Shown here: one piece after another, positions 18,323 to 28,522 of the stretch
Position numbering within the stretch: the first letter of the stretch is position 1
How the letters are laid out: each line of letters opens with the position of its first letter
DNA from: Marinobacter sp. F3R11
Lineage (GTDB): Bacteria > Pseudomonadota > Gammaproteobacteria > Pseudomonadales > Oleiphilaceae
Length of the DNA stretch: 64,000 nt
Assembly: GCF_003318275.1 (NCBI RefSeq)
Contig: NZ_QOCH01000015.1
Span: 531,608-595,607, forward strand
Reading direction: 5' to 3'
Program-made: the position numbers and the translations under genes
Notes under the pieces: model-generated
Told to the model about the DNA's origin: nothing
The model's database searches: none
The model's input: only the letters and a program-made list of their open reading frames with translations

Positions 18323-20053
18323 ATGAAGAAATCCGGCGCCACACTCGTTCGCCATGCACTGGAGCAACTCGGTATTCGCCGCACGTTTGGCATTCCGGGC
18401 GTACACACTACTGAAATCTATGACGAGCTGAACCGCTCTGAAAGCATTGAGCCTACGCTTGTCACCCACGAGGGTGGTGGTGCCTTCATGGCGGATGCCG
18501 TAAGCCGCACCGGTGCCGAACTGGGCACAATGCTTATCGTTCCTGCAGCAGGGGTTACGCATGCCGCCAGCGGCATCGGCGAGGCCGGCATTGATGGCAT
18601 TCCCATGCTGATTATTTCTGGCGGAATCCATTCGGAGTCGGGGCACCGTTATCAGCTCCACGAGATGGATCAGCACAGCCTGCTCAAGCCGATCACCAAG
18701 AAAACCTGGCGCATTACCAGCCACCGGCAGATCATACCCACGCTCTACGAAGCCTATGACACAGCAATGGGGGGCGAGCCGGGCCCGGTCTTTATCGAGA
18801 TTCCGTTCAATATCAGTAATTTTCTGGGCGATGTGGACGACATGCCCCTTTACCAGGCTCCGCCTGCGCCAAAACAACCGGAACAGGCACTGATTGATGC
18901 TGCCGCCCGGGCTCTCGCAGACGCCAGGCAACCGGGTATTTTTGCAGGCTGGGGCTCTGTCGACGCGCAAGCAGACCTGATTGAGCTGGCCGAACTGCTG
19001 GACGCTCCGGTTTCAACCACACTTCAGGGGCTCAGCGCCTTCCCGGGAAACCACCCGCTGCACACGGGAATGGGCATGGGCAATTATGCCATACCGGCGG
19101 CAACCAATGCCTTTGCCAAAGTAGACTGTCTGCTGGCCGTCGGCACGCGATTCTCCGAAATCCCCACCGGCAGCTATGGCATCAATCCCCCTGAGAGCCT
19201 GATTCATCTGGATATCAACCCCGAGGTTTTCAACGCCAACTACCCCGCCAGCCACTCGATTGAGGGCGACGCCAGAGTTACCCTGCCCGCGCTCCTGAAA
19301 GCTGTAAAAGCCATAAAATCCGTTCCTGCCAATACCGGTATCCGGGAACAGATTGCCAGAGACAAAGCCGCCTACAAGAAAGAGTGGCGGGAGCACGACA
19401 GCGGTGATCGCGTAAACCCGGAACTGTTTTTCAGCCACCTGCGTGAGCAGCTGAAGGACGATGCGATCATCGTTGCTGACGATGGCAACCATACCTTTCT
19501 GGTAGCCGAGCTGATGCCCATTCTGGGGGCAAGGAATTACATGTCACCCAGCGACTTCAATGCCATGGGCTACTGTGTTCCAGGTGCCATCGGCGCCAAA
19601 CTGGCTAATCCGGAGCGTCAGGTTGCAGGTATTGTAGGCGACGGCGCATTGCTGATGACCGGTATGGAGCTGGTAACAGCCGCACGCCTTCAGGCCGGAG
19701 TCATGATATTTGTATTCAATGATGGCGAACTTTCACAGATTGCCCAGGCACAACAGATTCCTTACAACCAGAAAACCTGCACAGTGCTGGGCACAGTAGA
19801 CTATGAAGCTTTTGCCAGAGCCTGTGGTGTTGAGTTTGTATCAATGGCGGGAAATCACGACATTTCTGAAAGTATGGCAACCGCCCTGCAAAAGTCAGCC
19901 GCAGGGCATCCGGTTCTGGTGGACGTGCGAATTGATTATTCCAAGTCGACACGGTTTACCAAGGGCGTGGTCAAAACAAACCTTGGCCGGATGGAAACCC
20001 GGGACAAGGTGAGGATTGTCGGGCGCGCCCTTTGGAGGAAAGTGCGGCCTTAG
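18323..20053 (+). CDS. Thiamine-diphosphate-dependent enzyme, acetolactate-synthase-like
   Basis: A 576-residue ThDP enzyme with the three-domain acetolactate synthase/benzoylformate decarboxylase fold. The N-terminal pyrimidine-binding domain has the catalytic Glu in THEGGGAFMADA (about residue 51). The C-terminal ThDP-Mg site is GDGALLMTGMELVTAA...FND near residues 439-470. It lacks any partner small subunit gene, so a true IlvB role is unlikely. Candidates include 2-oxoacid decarboxylases or carboligases. Its stop overlaps the convergent nosL by 4 bases. Confidence 0.8.
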   Translation: MKKSGATLVRHALEQLGIRRTFGIPGVHTTEIYDELNRSESIEPTLVTHEGGGAFMADAVSRTGAELGTMLIVPAAGVTHAASGIGEAGIDGIPMLIISGGIHSESGHRYQLHEMDQHSLLKPITKKTWRITSHRQIIPTLYEAYDTAMGGEPGPVFIEIPFNISNFLGDVDDMPLYQAPPAPKQPEQALIDAAARALADARQPGIFAGWGSVDAQADLIELAELLDAPVSTTLQGLSAFPGNHPLHTGMGMGNYAIPAATNAFAKVDCLLAVGTRFSEIPTGSYGINPPESLIHLDINPEVFNANYPASHSIEGDARVTLPALLKAVKAIKSVPANTGIREQIARDKAAYKKEWREHDSGDRVNPELFFSHLREQLKDDAIIVADDGNHTFLVAELMPILGARNYMSPSDFNAMGYCVPGAIGAKLANPERQVAGIVGDGALLMTGMELVTAARLQAGVMIFVFNDGELSQIAQAQQIPYNQKTCTVLGTVDYEAFARACGVEFVSMAGNHDISESMATALQKSAAGHPVLVDVRIDYSKSTRFTKGVVKTNLGRMETRDKVRIVGRALWRKVRP

Positions 20054-20604
20054 TGGTGCATACCGCCATGCATGCTTCCATGCATATTACCCATGGGCAT
20101 CTCAGTGTTCAGGTGTTCCAGGGTAATGGCTTCGTACCTGATCACCTCACCACCGTGCTCCATCATAAAGCCATGGGCAGCCGATTCCGTTGAGAAAGAT
20201 GCGAGAGTCGGACCCATAGCGCCTTTACGTTCAGAGCCAACCACATAGAAGGCTTCGCGGGCGTCAATCAGAGCCGTATCTGCCGGGCTGTCCCATTCAG
20301 TCTGGCTCATATCATGAACGTACAGGGTATGGTTGCGGTTTACGTTCTCAGGCTGCAGTACCCACGAGAACATGTCTCGGGTGGAGCAGAACTTGTGGAC
20401 AGTCTGCTCCTTTTCAGTAATCACTTCGCCTTTGGGTCCGGGAAAACGGGTTATCGCCATGCCACACACGTGGCACTCATCGCCGGATTCAATATGCACA
20501 GGTGCCGGCTTTTCAGCGACCGTTTCTTTCTCTCCGGAACACCCTGACAGGAATGCCAAAAACATCAGCACAGCGGGTAAAAAGACTGAACAAACAGGTT
20601 TCAT
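20050..20604 (-). CDS. nosL: NosL, copper-binding lipoprotein of N2O reductase maturation
   Basis: A 184-residue lipoprotein: signal peptide with lipobox LSGC, then a NosL domain. The Cu(I)-site motif CHVCGM (about residues 39-44) is intact and the tail is His/Met-rich (MHGSMHGGMHH). NosL delivers copper to NosZ assembly together with NosDFY. It is last in the leftward nos cluster, 13 bases after nosY. Its core (FYVVGS...A-F...A...HGG) is useful for comparison with the C-terminus of the ABC binding protein at 49818-51179. Confidence 0.95.
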   Translation of the reverse strand: MKPVCSVFLPAVLMFLAFLSGCSGEKETVAEKPAPVHIESGDECHVCGMAITRFPGPKGEVITEKEQTVHKFCSTRDMFSWVLQPENVNRNHTLYVHDMSQTEWDSPADTALIDAREAFYVVGSERKGAMGPTLASFSTESAAHGFMMEHGGEVIRYEAITLEHLNTEMPMGNMHGSMHGGMHH

Positions 20605-20617
20605 GAAAATCTCCAGA

Positions 20618-21448
20618 TCAGATACGACGCTTACGGAACAAAGCCCATGCGCCGGTTAAGGGAATAACAAACCAAAGAACCAGTGCCAGCCAGAGCCCGG
20701 CCGGGCCGACAGGCAAATCAGAGCCCAGGCTGAGAACACCACTGAGCTGTGCGCCATCGCTGAAGGCAACAATGTTGAGCAAACGGTATATATCCGTGGG
20801 GTTCAGCAACAATAGCCAGGGCAGTAAATCGGGATTGAATTCGCCCTGACTGGCAACCAGGACTCCCAGCAACAGCAGGTCGAAAACCAGAACAAAAAAG
20901 AACCAGATCGCAAGTGCCAGCCCCGCAGCAACGGGTTTCTCTCCCACCCGCACACTGACCACATATGCCAGTGCAATGAAGCCCCATCCAAGCAGTGTGG
21001 TTGACGCAATAAAGCGCAACATGGCAATGGCGAGCGCGCCAACCGCGATGTCGTCTACCAGCATGGCGATGGCTATACCGGCTACGCCAAAGCCAGCCAG
21101 GGTGGCCAGTGCGAGAGTCAACCCATGACCAAGAAACTTGCCGAACAGCAGTTGCCCGCGACTCAGTGGGTAAGTCATCAACAACAGGAGTGTGCCGCCC
21201 TCTTCTTCCCCTACAATGGCATCGTATGCCAGCAGCAGTGCGATAAGCGGGATAAGAAAAATGCCCAGGCTCGCCAGGCTGGCAATCGTTGCTGGCGTGG
21301 ATGCGTAACCCACCTGCCCCGATGCCGCTGCTCCAAACCAGGCAATGCCCAGCGCTAGTGTTGCGAATACCAGAGCGATCGCAATCAGCCAGCGGTTTCG
21401 AAAGCTATCACTGAGCTCTTTACGGGCGATGGTCCAGATGCTGTTCAT
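20618..21448 (-). CDS. nosY: NosY, ABC permease for N2O reductase maturation
   Basis: A 276-residue integral membrane protein with six predicted helices, of the ABC-2 NosY family. It forms the membrane part of the NosDFY complex that supports assembly of the tetranuclear Cu-S (CuZ) centre in NosZ. The N-terminal cytoplasmic segment WTIARKELSDSFRNRW matches the family. It overlaps nosF by 4 bases, so coupled translation. Confidence 0.95.
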   Translation of the reverse strand: MNSIWTIARKELSDSFRNRWLIAIALVFATLALGIAWFGAAASGQVGYASTPATIASLASLGIFLIPLIALLLAYDAIVGEEEGGTLLLLMTYPLSRGQLLFGKFLGHGLTLALATLAGFGVAGIAIAMLVDDIAVGALAIAMLRFIASTTLLGWGFIALAYVVSVRVGEKPVAAGLALAIWFFFVLVFDLLLLGVLVASQGEFNPDLLPWLLLLNPTDIYRLLNIVAFSDGAQLSGVLSLGSDLPVGPAGLWLALVLWFVIPLTGAWALFRKRRI

Positions 21449-22377
21449 TGGGCACCTCCACGGTGAGCAAGTCCCCCAGAACCAATGAAGTGCACGTAGA
21501 CATCCTCCAGCGTGGGCTGATAGATACCCAGGTCACGAACCTCGCCGGATGCCATCAGAGCTTTGACCAGTGCCATTTTTCCGGATGGCTGGACATCCAC
21601 ATGCAACCGGCCGTTATCGTGGTGCACCATCAGACCCTCCGTTGCCTGCGCGCTGTTTACTGCAGCTTCCAGCGCTTCCACGCTATTTTCGGGTTCAAGA
21701 GAGAGGGTTACCGGCATGTGTGCCTGTCGACGCAGAGCGCCAAGGTCGCCAACAGCTTTAAGACTGCCATCCGTAAGAATCGCAGCTCTGTCGATATAAG
21801 GCTCCACCCCGGGAAGTACATGGGAACAGAGCACGATGCCTGTACCCTTATCACGCAACTTGCGTAGCAACCTGTATAGATCAGCCGTCGCTACCGGGTC
21901 CAGCCCGACAGTGGGCTCGTCCAGCATCAGTAGCCGGGGTTTTCCGAGCAATGCCTGGGCAAGACCAAGTCGTTGACGCATACCTTTGGAATAGGTTTTA
22001 ACCCGGGCATCCATGGCATCGTCCAGCCCGACCTGGCCCAGAAGCTCCGGAACCTGGCGCAGGCTCGCGCCTTTGAGCCGGGCAAAATGAGCAAGAATTT
22101 CCCGGCCGGTAAGCTGCGGGTAGAACATCACATTCTCAGGCAGGTAACCTATATGCTGGCTGACTCCGGGGTCACCCGCCTCGCCATCCAGCACCGACAC
22201 CCTGCCTCCGGTTGGCCTCATCAGCCCCAGAATCAGTTTGATACTGGTGGTTTTGCCTGCTCCGTTGTGACCAAACAACCCGAGAATCTCTCCGGGCTCA
22301 AGGCGCAGATCAACGCCATTCAATACCAGTGCCTTATCGTACCGGTAGCTCACATTCTCAAGATGAAAACAGCTCAT
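21445..22377 (-). CDS. nosF: NosF, ABC ATPase for N2O reductase maturation
   Basis: A 310-residue ABC ATPase. Walker A is GHNGAGKTT (about residues 36-44), the signature is YSKGMRQRLGLAQALL, and Walker B is LLMLDEPTVGLDP. It energises the NosDFY complex. It directly abuts nosD and overlaps nosY by 4 bases, as in other nos operons. Confidence 0.95.
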   Translation of the reverse strand: MSCFHLENVSYRYDKALVLNGVDLRLEPGEILGLFGHNGAGKTTSIKLILGLMRPTGGRVSVLDGEAGDPGVSQHIGYLPENVMFYPQLTGREILAHFARLKGASLRQVPELLGQVGLDDAMDARVKTYSKGMRQRLGLAQALLGKPRLLMLDEPTVGLDPVATADLYRLLRKLRDKGTGIVLCSHVLPGVEPYIDRAAILTDGSLKAVGDLGALRRQAHMPVTLSLEPENSVEALEAAVNSAQATEGLMVHHDNGRLHVDVQPSGKMALVKALMASGEVRDLGIYQPTLEDVYVHFIGSGGLAHRGGAQ

Positions 22378-23645
22378 CAGGACTCCGGTTTTAACATTGA
22401 AGGAGGGCTCATCAGCGGGTGTGAATCGGTGACACCCGCGGCCTTAACGACAGGAAACGCCTCCTGAACCCAGCGCAGCGTGTCCACCGCCGGGCTGAAC
22501 ATCAGGATTTTTGCTTCAGGGTAGGTCCACAACAAGCGATCAACATTATCGTTGGGCTCGTAAGGCACATCACCAATGCCATCCTGGTTACGATCCCAGC
22601 CCAGGTAATCGCTCCAGTAATTGCCCCCACCATCCTTCGACCACTCCTGTGTTCGCTGGGCTACATACTTGACCTGGCGCTGATTATTGATAAATGCATT
22701 ACGAACCACATCATTGTCTTCCGAGCCTGCGGTGAGATGAATGCCCACGCCGCTGTCCCGGAACACATTGTTTTCAAAGGTATTGTATAAAGAGTTATAA
22801 ATGAAAACGGCCTTGCCTTCAGCCCCGGAAACGGACACCCCGGCGGTCTGGCCTTGCGACACCCCTGAAACCACATTCCCCCGAAGTACCGACTGGGTAA
22901 TAAAGTTCATCAGAATGCCGTAGTTCTCATCATTCTCGGAGCGGTTATTGATTACCGTAAGACGCTTGCTTTGCATCAACGCATAACCCGTCCGGGTTCC
23001 CTGGGTCACATTGCCTTCCAGGAGATTATCCATGGAGTACATGTAGTGAATTCCGTAGCGCAGATCCGCCATAGTGTTATTGCGAATCCTGTTCCCGTTT
23101 GCAGTCTCTATATAAATCGCATCCCGCGTCTGACGAATATCATTTCCTTCAATCAACGCACCGGTGGTATTGAACAGATGGATGCCATTACCCCGATCGT
23201 TCGGACGAACAGTCGCATCACCACGGATAGTATTGTTCTTCACTGTCACTCCCGGCGTCGCATCCAGCCAGATACCAAATGCAGTACCCTGCAGATCGCT
23301 GTCCTCCACCGTCGCGCCACGGGCCTCCCGCTGAACGAAAACACCAGCATTCAACTTGTTCAGATCCGTACCCCAGTTCCGGATACGGCAGCCAGACAAG
23401 GTCACACCCTCCGCCTGAATCTCAACAGCATTTCCATTGCCTCCACCGTCAATCAGAGTTTCCGCAGCACAGGCAACAGTCACCCCCGGCACCCTGATAG
23501 CCAGCGACGAAAGGTTTTCGGGAGGAAGCTCGAAGGTAACTCCGGGTTCCAGATCATCCAGCTGCTGCTGTACATCGGCCCGGGCAGTCAGCGATAGAAA
23601 GGCGACGGTCAGGGCCACCCCTAAACGCAAAATCTGGTGCATCAC
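22377..23645 (-). CDS. nosD: NosD, periplasmic copper-processing protein
   Basis: A 422-residue protein with a Sec signal peptide (to about residue 23, LTARA-DVQQ) and a right-handed parallel beta-helix of the CASH/NosD family, rich in N-x-I/V-x-x-N repeats. NosD sits in the periplasm on NosFY and takes part in CuZ site building. It overlaps nosF by one base. A large inverted repeat separates it from nosZ. Confidence 0.95.
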   Translation of the reverse strand: MMHQILRLGVALTVAFLSLTARADVQQQLDDLEPGVTFELPPENLSSLAIRVPGVTVACAAETLIDGGGNGNAVEIQAEGVTLSGCRIRNWGTDLNKLNAGVFVQREARGATVEDSDLQGTAFGIWLDATPGVTVKNNTIRGDATVRPNDRGNGIHLFNTTGALIEGNDIRQTRDAIYIETANGNRIRNNTMADLRYGIHYMYSMDNLLEGNVTQGTRTGYALMQSKRLTVINNRSENDENYGILMNFITQSVLRGNVVSGVSQGQTAGVSVSGAEGKAVFIYNSLYNTFENNVFRDSGVGIHLTAGSEDNDVVRNAFINNQRQVKYVAQRTQEWSKDGGGNYWSDYLGWDRNQDGIGDVPYEPNDNVDRLLWTYPEAKILMFSPAVDTLRWVQEAFPVVKAAGVTDSHPLMSPPSMLKPES

Positions 23646-23679
23646 ATGAGTTCTCGAAGAAAGCTACTGCCAAAATTGG

Positions 23680-23792
23680 GCAATACACAGGAAGAGCCTC
23701 TACCAAAACTGTGCGGAGCCATGGATGGCGGAGCCAAGCGTACAGGGACGTATTCACAGCGTGTTTTGGTAGAGGCTCTTCCTGTGTATTGC
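23680..23792. repeat. Large perfect inverted repeat between nosZ and nosD
   Basis: Two perfectly complementary 30-base arms (23680-23709 and 23763-23792) flank a 53-base centre containing the short palindrome GCCATGGATGGC-like segment and a GGAGCC direct repeat. It is the only conspicuous structure in the 203-base gap between nosZ and nosD. The size and shape suggest either an extragenic repetitive (REP/MITE-like) element or a strong processing hairpin that lowers nosDFYL expression relative to nosZ. No transposase or obvious target duplication is seen. No second copy was noticed in the window. Confidence 0.8.
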
Positions 23793-23848
23793 TTCTCAAA
23801 ATCAAGCAAAACCGGAGCCCTGTACAGAGCTCCGATTCCAAACCTGAA

Positions 23849-25744
23849 TCAGGCCTTCTCCACCAGCATCCGGCCAGTCATCTCCATGTGCAGAGCGTGA
23901 CAGAACCAGTTGCAGTAGTACCAGTGAACCCCAGGCTTATCCGCGACAAACGTCACCGAAGAAGTCTGCTGAGGACTGATTTCCATACTCACACCGTGGT
24001 TTACCATAGAGAATCCATGGGTCACGTCCTCAATGGTGTCCAGGTTGGTAACATACACAGTCACCTCATCACCCTGCTTCACCTTGAACTCAGTAAGACC
24101 ATACATGGGCGCAACCGACGTCATGTAAACGCGGACCTTGTTACCGTCGCGGATCACCTTGTTGTCGAATTCCAGGGTAATACCATCCTTCTCTGCCTGC
24201 GCACGGGCACTGGCGAAGTATGGATCATCGCGGGTATAGACCTTCTTGGTCTTGATCTGATCACGACGGACCATAATGCAGTCGTGTGGCTCGGCAAAGG
24301 TAGGACCATCGTGAACCAGCTTCATTTCATCGCCGGAGATATCGATCAGCTGATCGTTCTCCGGGTGCAGAGGACCTACAGGCAGGAAGCGGTCTTTCGA
24401 GAACTTGGACAACACAACCAGCCACTTGCCATCAGCATCCCGGGATTCCGTCAGTGATGCATGGTTGTGGCCCGGCTGATAGTGCACGTCCAGCTTCTGG
24501 CGCAGATAGTTAACTTTCTCGCCGTTGTAATGCCTGATGGCATCAGCGATATTCCACTTGGCCACCTGGCTGTCGATAAACAGTGTGGTGTATGCGTTGC
24601 CACGGCCATCATAAGTGGTATGCAGAGGCCCAAGACCCAGTTCAGGCTCAGCAACGACCACGTCACGAAGTCCGATTTTGTCATCAAACACATCGTCCAG
24701 CTTATCAATCGCAATAACCGTACAGGTAGGCGACAGCTTGCCGGCAGCGATAAAATATTTGCCATCCGGAGAGGTGTTCACACCGTGCGGATTCTTCGGC
24801 ACAGGAATATAGCGAGTCAGCTTTGAGCCGGAGCGTCCATCCACCACAGGCACTTTGGAATCACCCAGAGTCCTGAAGTCGCCGTTTTTAACGGCAGCTT
24901 CTATGCGCTCAACGTTGAACACCACAACCCAGTCGCGATCGTTACGCATAGTACCGGCCAGATCCGAAGCCTTCTCAGAGTTGTAACAGGTAGAAGCCGC
25001 ATACTTGCCCGTGTAGTCAGCATCTGTGTTATCCAGATTGCCGTCTACAATCACCTGCCAGGCGACTTCCATGGTTTCCGCATCCAGTGCGTTAAACATG
25101 GTGTAGCTGTTCTCCATGGAGAAGTCGCTGCCGTCATTCGGATGAGGAATTACATATTCGGCATTACAGAACACATACTTTGTATGGGGCACTTTCTGCA
25201 GGCGCAGACCATGAATGGCCTGTACGTTCGGAATGTGAGTGATCTTGTCACACTTCATGATATCCAGACGAATGCGGGCCACACGGGTATTGGCTTTGTC
25301 GTTAATGAACAGATACTTACCGTCATAACGACCATCGGTCATGGAAACGTGCGGGTGGTGACAGTCGCCGTTCAGAAACTTGTTGTCGTGGCCAAGAACG
25401 TCTTTACTTTCATTGGTTATTCCCCAGCCTGTTGCCGGGTCAACGTTAAACACCGGAATACGCATCAGCTCACGCATGGAGGGTACGCCAAGAACACGAA
25501 CCTCGCCCTGGTGACCGCCACTCCAGAAACCGTAGTACTCGTCCAGTTCACCCGGGCCCACGTGGATCTTGTTCTGGGCTTCTTTGGCGGCAGCGGCAAA
25601 GGCTTCACGAGTCATAACTGTGCCACCAAGGCCTGCGGCACCGACCGCTCCAGCCAGCGCAGTAGCACCAAGGAAGCGGCGACGGCTCAGACTGTTTTCG
25701 CCGTTTTCGGGCACGTCCTTTTCGCACTCATCTGTCTTTTTCAT
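23849..25744 (-). CDS. nosZ: Nitrous-oxide reductase NosZ (clade I, Tat-exported)
   Basis: A 631-residue periplasmic multicopper enzyme reducing N2O to N2. It has a twin-arginine signal (SRRRFLG), the CuZ histidine motif [13 protein letters not shown], and a C-terminal cupredoxin domain with the CuA motif [12 protein letters not shown]. The Tat signal marks clade I. I chose the ATG at 25744 with GGAG upstream; an upstream ATG at 25786 lacks a site. It lies 61 bases after nosR and probably shares its transcript. Confidence 0.98.
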   Translation of the reverse strand: MKKTDECEKDVPENGENSLSRRRFLGATALAGAVGAAGLGGTVMTREAFAAAAKEAQNKIHVGPGELDEYYGFWSGGHQGEVRVLGVPSMRELMRIPVFNVDPATGWGITNESKDVLGHDNKFLNGDCHHPHVSMTDGRYDGKYLFINDKANTRVARIRLDIMKCDKITHIPNVQAIHGLRLQKVPHTKYVFCNAEYVIPHPNDGSDFSMENSYTMFNALDAETMEVAWQVIVDGNLDNTDADYTGKYAASTCYNSEKASDLAGTMRNDRDWVVVFNVERIEAAVKNGDFRTLGDSKVPVVDGRSGSKLTRYIPVPKNPHGVNTSPDGKYFIAAGKLSPTCTVIAIDKLDDVFDDKIGLRDVVVAEPELGLGPLHTTYDGRGNAYTTLFIDSQVAKWNIADAIRHYNGEKVNYLRQKLDVHYQPGHNHASLTESRDADGKWLVVLSKFSKDRFLPVGPLHPENDQLIDISGDEMKLVHDGPTFAEPHDCIMVRRDQIKTKKVYTRDDPYFASARAQAEKDGITLEFDNKVIRDGNKVRVYMTSVAPMYGLTEFKVKQGDEVTVYVTNLDTIEDVTHGFSMVNHGVSMEISPQQTSSVTFVADKPGVHWYYCNWFCHALHMEMTGRMLVEKA

Positions 25745-25805
25745 AGCATCCAACTCCGTTATTGGTAATGGCATTTTGTTTTTCATTTTTTTTGATTTTG
25801 TACAG

Positions 25806-27986
25806 CTAGGTTATCTGGACCACCGGAATCTCCTCCGGATGGCCCGGTGCGTTATGACCACGACGCTTGCCCCGGCGCTTGACGATCAGCGGAGGACATT
25901 TACGGTCATCGAAGTAAGTCATCTGGCAATCAAGACAGTAATGGCATTCCTGATAGTTGATGGTGCCGTCAGGGTGAATGGCCTGGACTTCACATTCTCT
26001 GTCGCACAGCCGGCATGGGTTGCCACACTCCTTGCGGCGCTTTAACCAGTCGAAAACACGCAGTTTTGTGGGTAGCGCAAGCGCAGCTCCCAGCGGGCAC
26101 ATATAACGGCAGAACACTTTACGGGTGAAAAGATTCACGAACAGCAGCAGGGCTGCGTAAGTTACAAAGGGCCAGCTACGGTCAAAGTGCAGGGTTATCG
26201 CGGTTTTGAATGGTTCAATCTCCGCCATCTTTTCTGCAGTTGCCAGTGAGTCCAGCGACACGCCGAAAAGCACCAGCAGGACAATGTATTTCACAGCCCA
26301 CAGGCGCTCATGTATGGCCCATGGCACGGTGTACTGAGGCACTTTGAACTTGCGCGCGATCTCGTTGATGAGTTCCTGCAGAGCACCAAAAGGGCAGAGC
26401 CAGCCGCAATAAACAGCCCGTCCCCAGAGCAGCACGATGCCCGCCACGGCGGCCCAGAGTACAAACACAATCGGATCGATCAGGAAGGTTTCCCAGGTGA
26501 AACCGCTCACCAGGCTATGCACAAAAGCCAGAACGTTAACAATGGATAGCTGACCCAGCGCAAACCAGCCGATAAAGAACAGTGTGTAAGTCAGGAATGC
26601 GTGGCGGATCCAGCGTGTCATTCCGGGTTTCTTTACCAGCCAGTCCTGGAAGAACAGAATCAGCAGGAGCACCAGAATACCCGCACCCAGAACGATGACC
26701 TGAAACTGGCGCTGATACCACACCTGCACCCACAGAGGCTGCTCTTCAAGCCACTCTTCTTCGGTAACTACCGGCTCGGCCCGAGTGTAATACTGATCCG
26801 GGAGCTGATACTCCAGAGGAAATACCTGGAACTCACTGTCCAGGGGGCCGGTCTGGCGTTTCACGGTCAGCTCAAGAGTCCAGGGTGTACCCGGGTCAAA
26901 GTTGTGCTGCTGCCGGATAATGAAAATGGCCATTTCCCTGAACTCGGGCATGCCTTGGGCGTAGACATCGCTGAGCCGGTAAAAATCAAGATCACGAAAG
27001 TTGAAGGTATCCCCGTACTGACGGATCTGGATCCGGTCGAAAATACCACCGCGCACATAGCCAGAACCTTTGAAGGAATACTCGCCGTTGGCCATAACGG
27101 CAATGGCCTGCTCCCCTTCCAGCAGTTCAGAAGCAAGCCACTCGTACTGTTTCTCACCAAGAAGGTTACGACCAATAGCGGGTGCATCAAGAAAAGCCAC
27201 ATAAAGGTCAATGAGCGCCTCATCACGCTCGTCGGGCTCAGCGGCTTCTATCCACTCAGCTTCCGTGCCCTTGAATGAATCATCAACCTGGCCTCTGGTG
27301 AGCAGCATGCGGCGAATTGAGCCATCGCCCATCAGATCTTCCCAGGTGCGCGACTGAAAGCCGTCTGCAATAATTTCTGCTTTAGGGGGGCGTTTGGTGC
27401 CACTACCGGCGACCAGGCCCAGCTCAACACCTACACGGTGAGCTGTGCGCATAATCACTTCGTTAACCACCATCACGGTCACTGTTGCTCCCGACAGGCC
27501 GTCGACAGCCACCTTGCGATCAGAGGACGTTCCGCCCACTGTGACTCGCTGATCGGCCTTCAGGCCTGCGTACTGGTCAGTAAAGTCGTGAAGCTTGCTT
27601 TCAGGAATACCCACCAGCAGTATGGGTTCATGATGCTGAATGACTTTGGCAAAGCGAATGGTGCCTTCCGTATCGAGAACCACCATGGCGTTCAGCGGTT
27701 TACCGGAATAGGCAGGGGTCTGCACGAAATCCAGAGACTGATAAGCGTAGCCTTTCAGTTCATCGCCTGCATACAGCTTCTGAATGGCCCGATGACCTTC
27801 CCTGAATTCAAATCGCGTAACGTCTGGAAATGCTTTCTGGATGATCTGACGCCCGGCGACCGGCTCATACTGACTCACCGGTTCTGCCTGAACCGACGGG
27901 GCAATGGACAAGAGAAAGGCACAAAAACAGAGCGCAATGCGGAAAAAAACGTTCAAAGCAAAACCTCGACAGAAGCGGCGAATCAC
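25806..27986 (-). CDS. nosR: NosR, membrane flavo-iron-sulfur protein for N2O reduction
   Basis: A 726-residue polytopic protein that feeds electrons to NosZ and is needed for nos expression. Signal peptide; periplasmic FMN-binding domain with the flavinylation-type motif SGATVT (about residues 172-177); several membrane helices with C-x3-CP motifs [11 protein letters not shown] and [11 protein letters not shown]; then cytoplasmic ferredoxin-like cysteines ([12 protein letters not shown] and CHYCLDC). The start is uncertain: GTG at 27986 (GGAG 4 bases before), TTG at 27989, or TTG at 27956 with GAGG at 7 bases. A NarL-type palindrome and a DNR box lie just upstream. Confidence 0.96.
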   Translation of the reverse strand: MIRRFCRGFALNVFFRIALCFCAFLLSIAPSVQAEPVSQYEPVAGRQIIQKAFPDVTRFEFREGHRAIQKLYAGDELKGYAYQSLDFVQTPAYSGKPLNAMVVLDTEGTIRFAKVIQHHEPILLVGIPESKLHDFTDQYAGLKADQRVTVGGTSSDRKVAVDGLSGATVTVMVVNEVIMRTAHRVGVELGLVAGSGTKRPPKAEIIADGFQSRTWEDLMGDGSIRRMLLTRGQVDDSFKGTEAEWIEAAEPDERDEALIDLYVAFLDAPAIGRNLLGEKQYEWLASELLEGEQAIAVMANGEYSFKGSGYVRGGIFDRIQIRQYGDTFNFRDLDFYRLSDVYAQGMPEFREMAIFIIRQQHNFDPGTPWTLELTVKRQTGPLDSEFQVFPLEYQLPDQYYTRAEPVVTEEEWLEEQPLWVQVWYQRQFQVIVLGAGILVLLLILFFQDWLVKKPGMTRWIRHAFLTYTLFFIGWFALGQLSIVNVLAFVHSLVSGFTWETFLIDPIVFVLWAAVAGIVLLWGRAVYCGWLCPFGALQELINEIARKFKVPQYTVPWAIHERLWAVKYIVLLVLFGVSLDSLATAEKMAEIEPFKTAITLHFDRSWPFVTYAALLLFVNLFTRKVFCRYMCPLGAALALPTKLRVFDWLKRRKECGNPCRLCDRECEVQAIHPDGTINYQECHYCLDCQMTYFDDRKCPPLIVKRRGKRRGHNAPGHPEEIPVVQIT

Positions 27987-28016
27987 CAAACTCCGGATAG
28001 GACAACCCGGGGAGTT

Positions 28017-28030
28017 CAGATGTAAATCAA
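28017..28030 (-). promoter_or_regulatory. Candidate FNR/DNR box upstream of nosR
   Basis: On the minus strand TTGAT-TTAC-ATCTG matches TTGAT-N4-ATCAA at 8 of 10 defined positions. It adjoins a NarL-like palindrome. The spacing is odd: a class II promoter centred here would begin transcription at about 27982, close to or inside the assumed start codon, and I see no good -10 hexamer. Confidence 0.5.
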
Positions 28031-28031
28031 A

Positions 28032-28047
28032 TACCTCTATATGGATA
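28032..28047. promoter_or_regulatory. Candidate NarL 7-2-7 palindrome upstream of nosR
   Basis: TACCTCT-AT-ATGGATA matches TACYYMT-n2-AKRRGTA at 13 of 14 defined positions, the best such site I found. It touches the DNR box at 28017-28030. Position before nosR suggests nitrate-dependent control of N2O reductase through NarXL encoded in this window. Confidence 0.55.
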
Positions 28048-28083
28048 TATCTTCCTGCCAGAAAGCCAGAGAGGCGGGTTGAA

Positions 28084-28485
28084 TCAGCCCAGGCTTACTG
28101 CGTTTCCGCTTTTGTCCAGAGGAAGATAATTACTGACGTGCCCAAGACGGATGGACTCCACCATCATGGTCATCGGTTGTTGGGCTTCATCCGATGATGG
28201 AGGCGTGCCTCCCCGGCCTGACATTGCGGCGACAAATACAACATCCCATGCCTGACCAGTGCTTCGGGATTCTTCTGTCAGCGTGGAAAACTCGGGAGCT
28301 TCCTGCGGGGTTTTATCAACACAGATAACCGGAGTAAGCGCTCCGCCCTCACCTCTTTCGAACGCAGCTATTTCTTCTGCGGAGGCTTCCTCTGGCAGTT
28401 CTGCCCGACAGAAAACGAACAGCAGGCGCTGGGGCTGATGCTCATTTTCAGTTGCCTTGATCAAATCGTTGTAACTGCTAATCAT
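28084..28485 (-). CDS. Small conserved protein (family often mislabelled ribonucleotide reductase subunit alpha)
   Basis: A 133-residue soluble protein with no signal peptide. Recognisable stretches are PQRLLFVFCRAELPE, GGALTPVICVDK and WDVVFVAAMSGRGG; from memory, proteins of this pattern are labelled 'ribonucleotide reductase subunit alpha', but nothing here resembles a reductase catalytic domain, so I treat function as unknown. I use the ATG at 28485 (GAGG 11 bases upstream); the longer frame from 28539 would overlap the preceding gene. It follows the DGC-type gene and precedes nosR, suggesting a link to denitrification. Confidence 0.7.
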   Translation of the reverse strand: MISSYNDLIKATENEHQPQRLLFVFCRAELPEEASAEEIAAFERGEGGALTPVICVDKTPQEAPEFSTLTEESRSTGQAWDVVFVAAMSGRGGTPPSSDEAQQPMTMMVESIRLGHVSNYLPLDKSGNAVSLG

Positions 28486-28522
28486 GAACGCAACATCCTC
28501 AGAAATAGCTGGCAAGCGTTGA

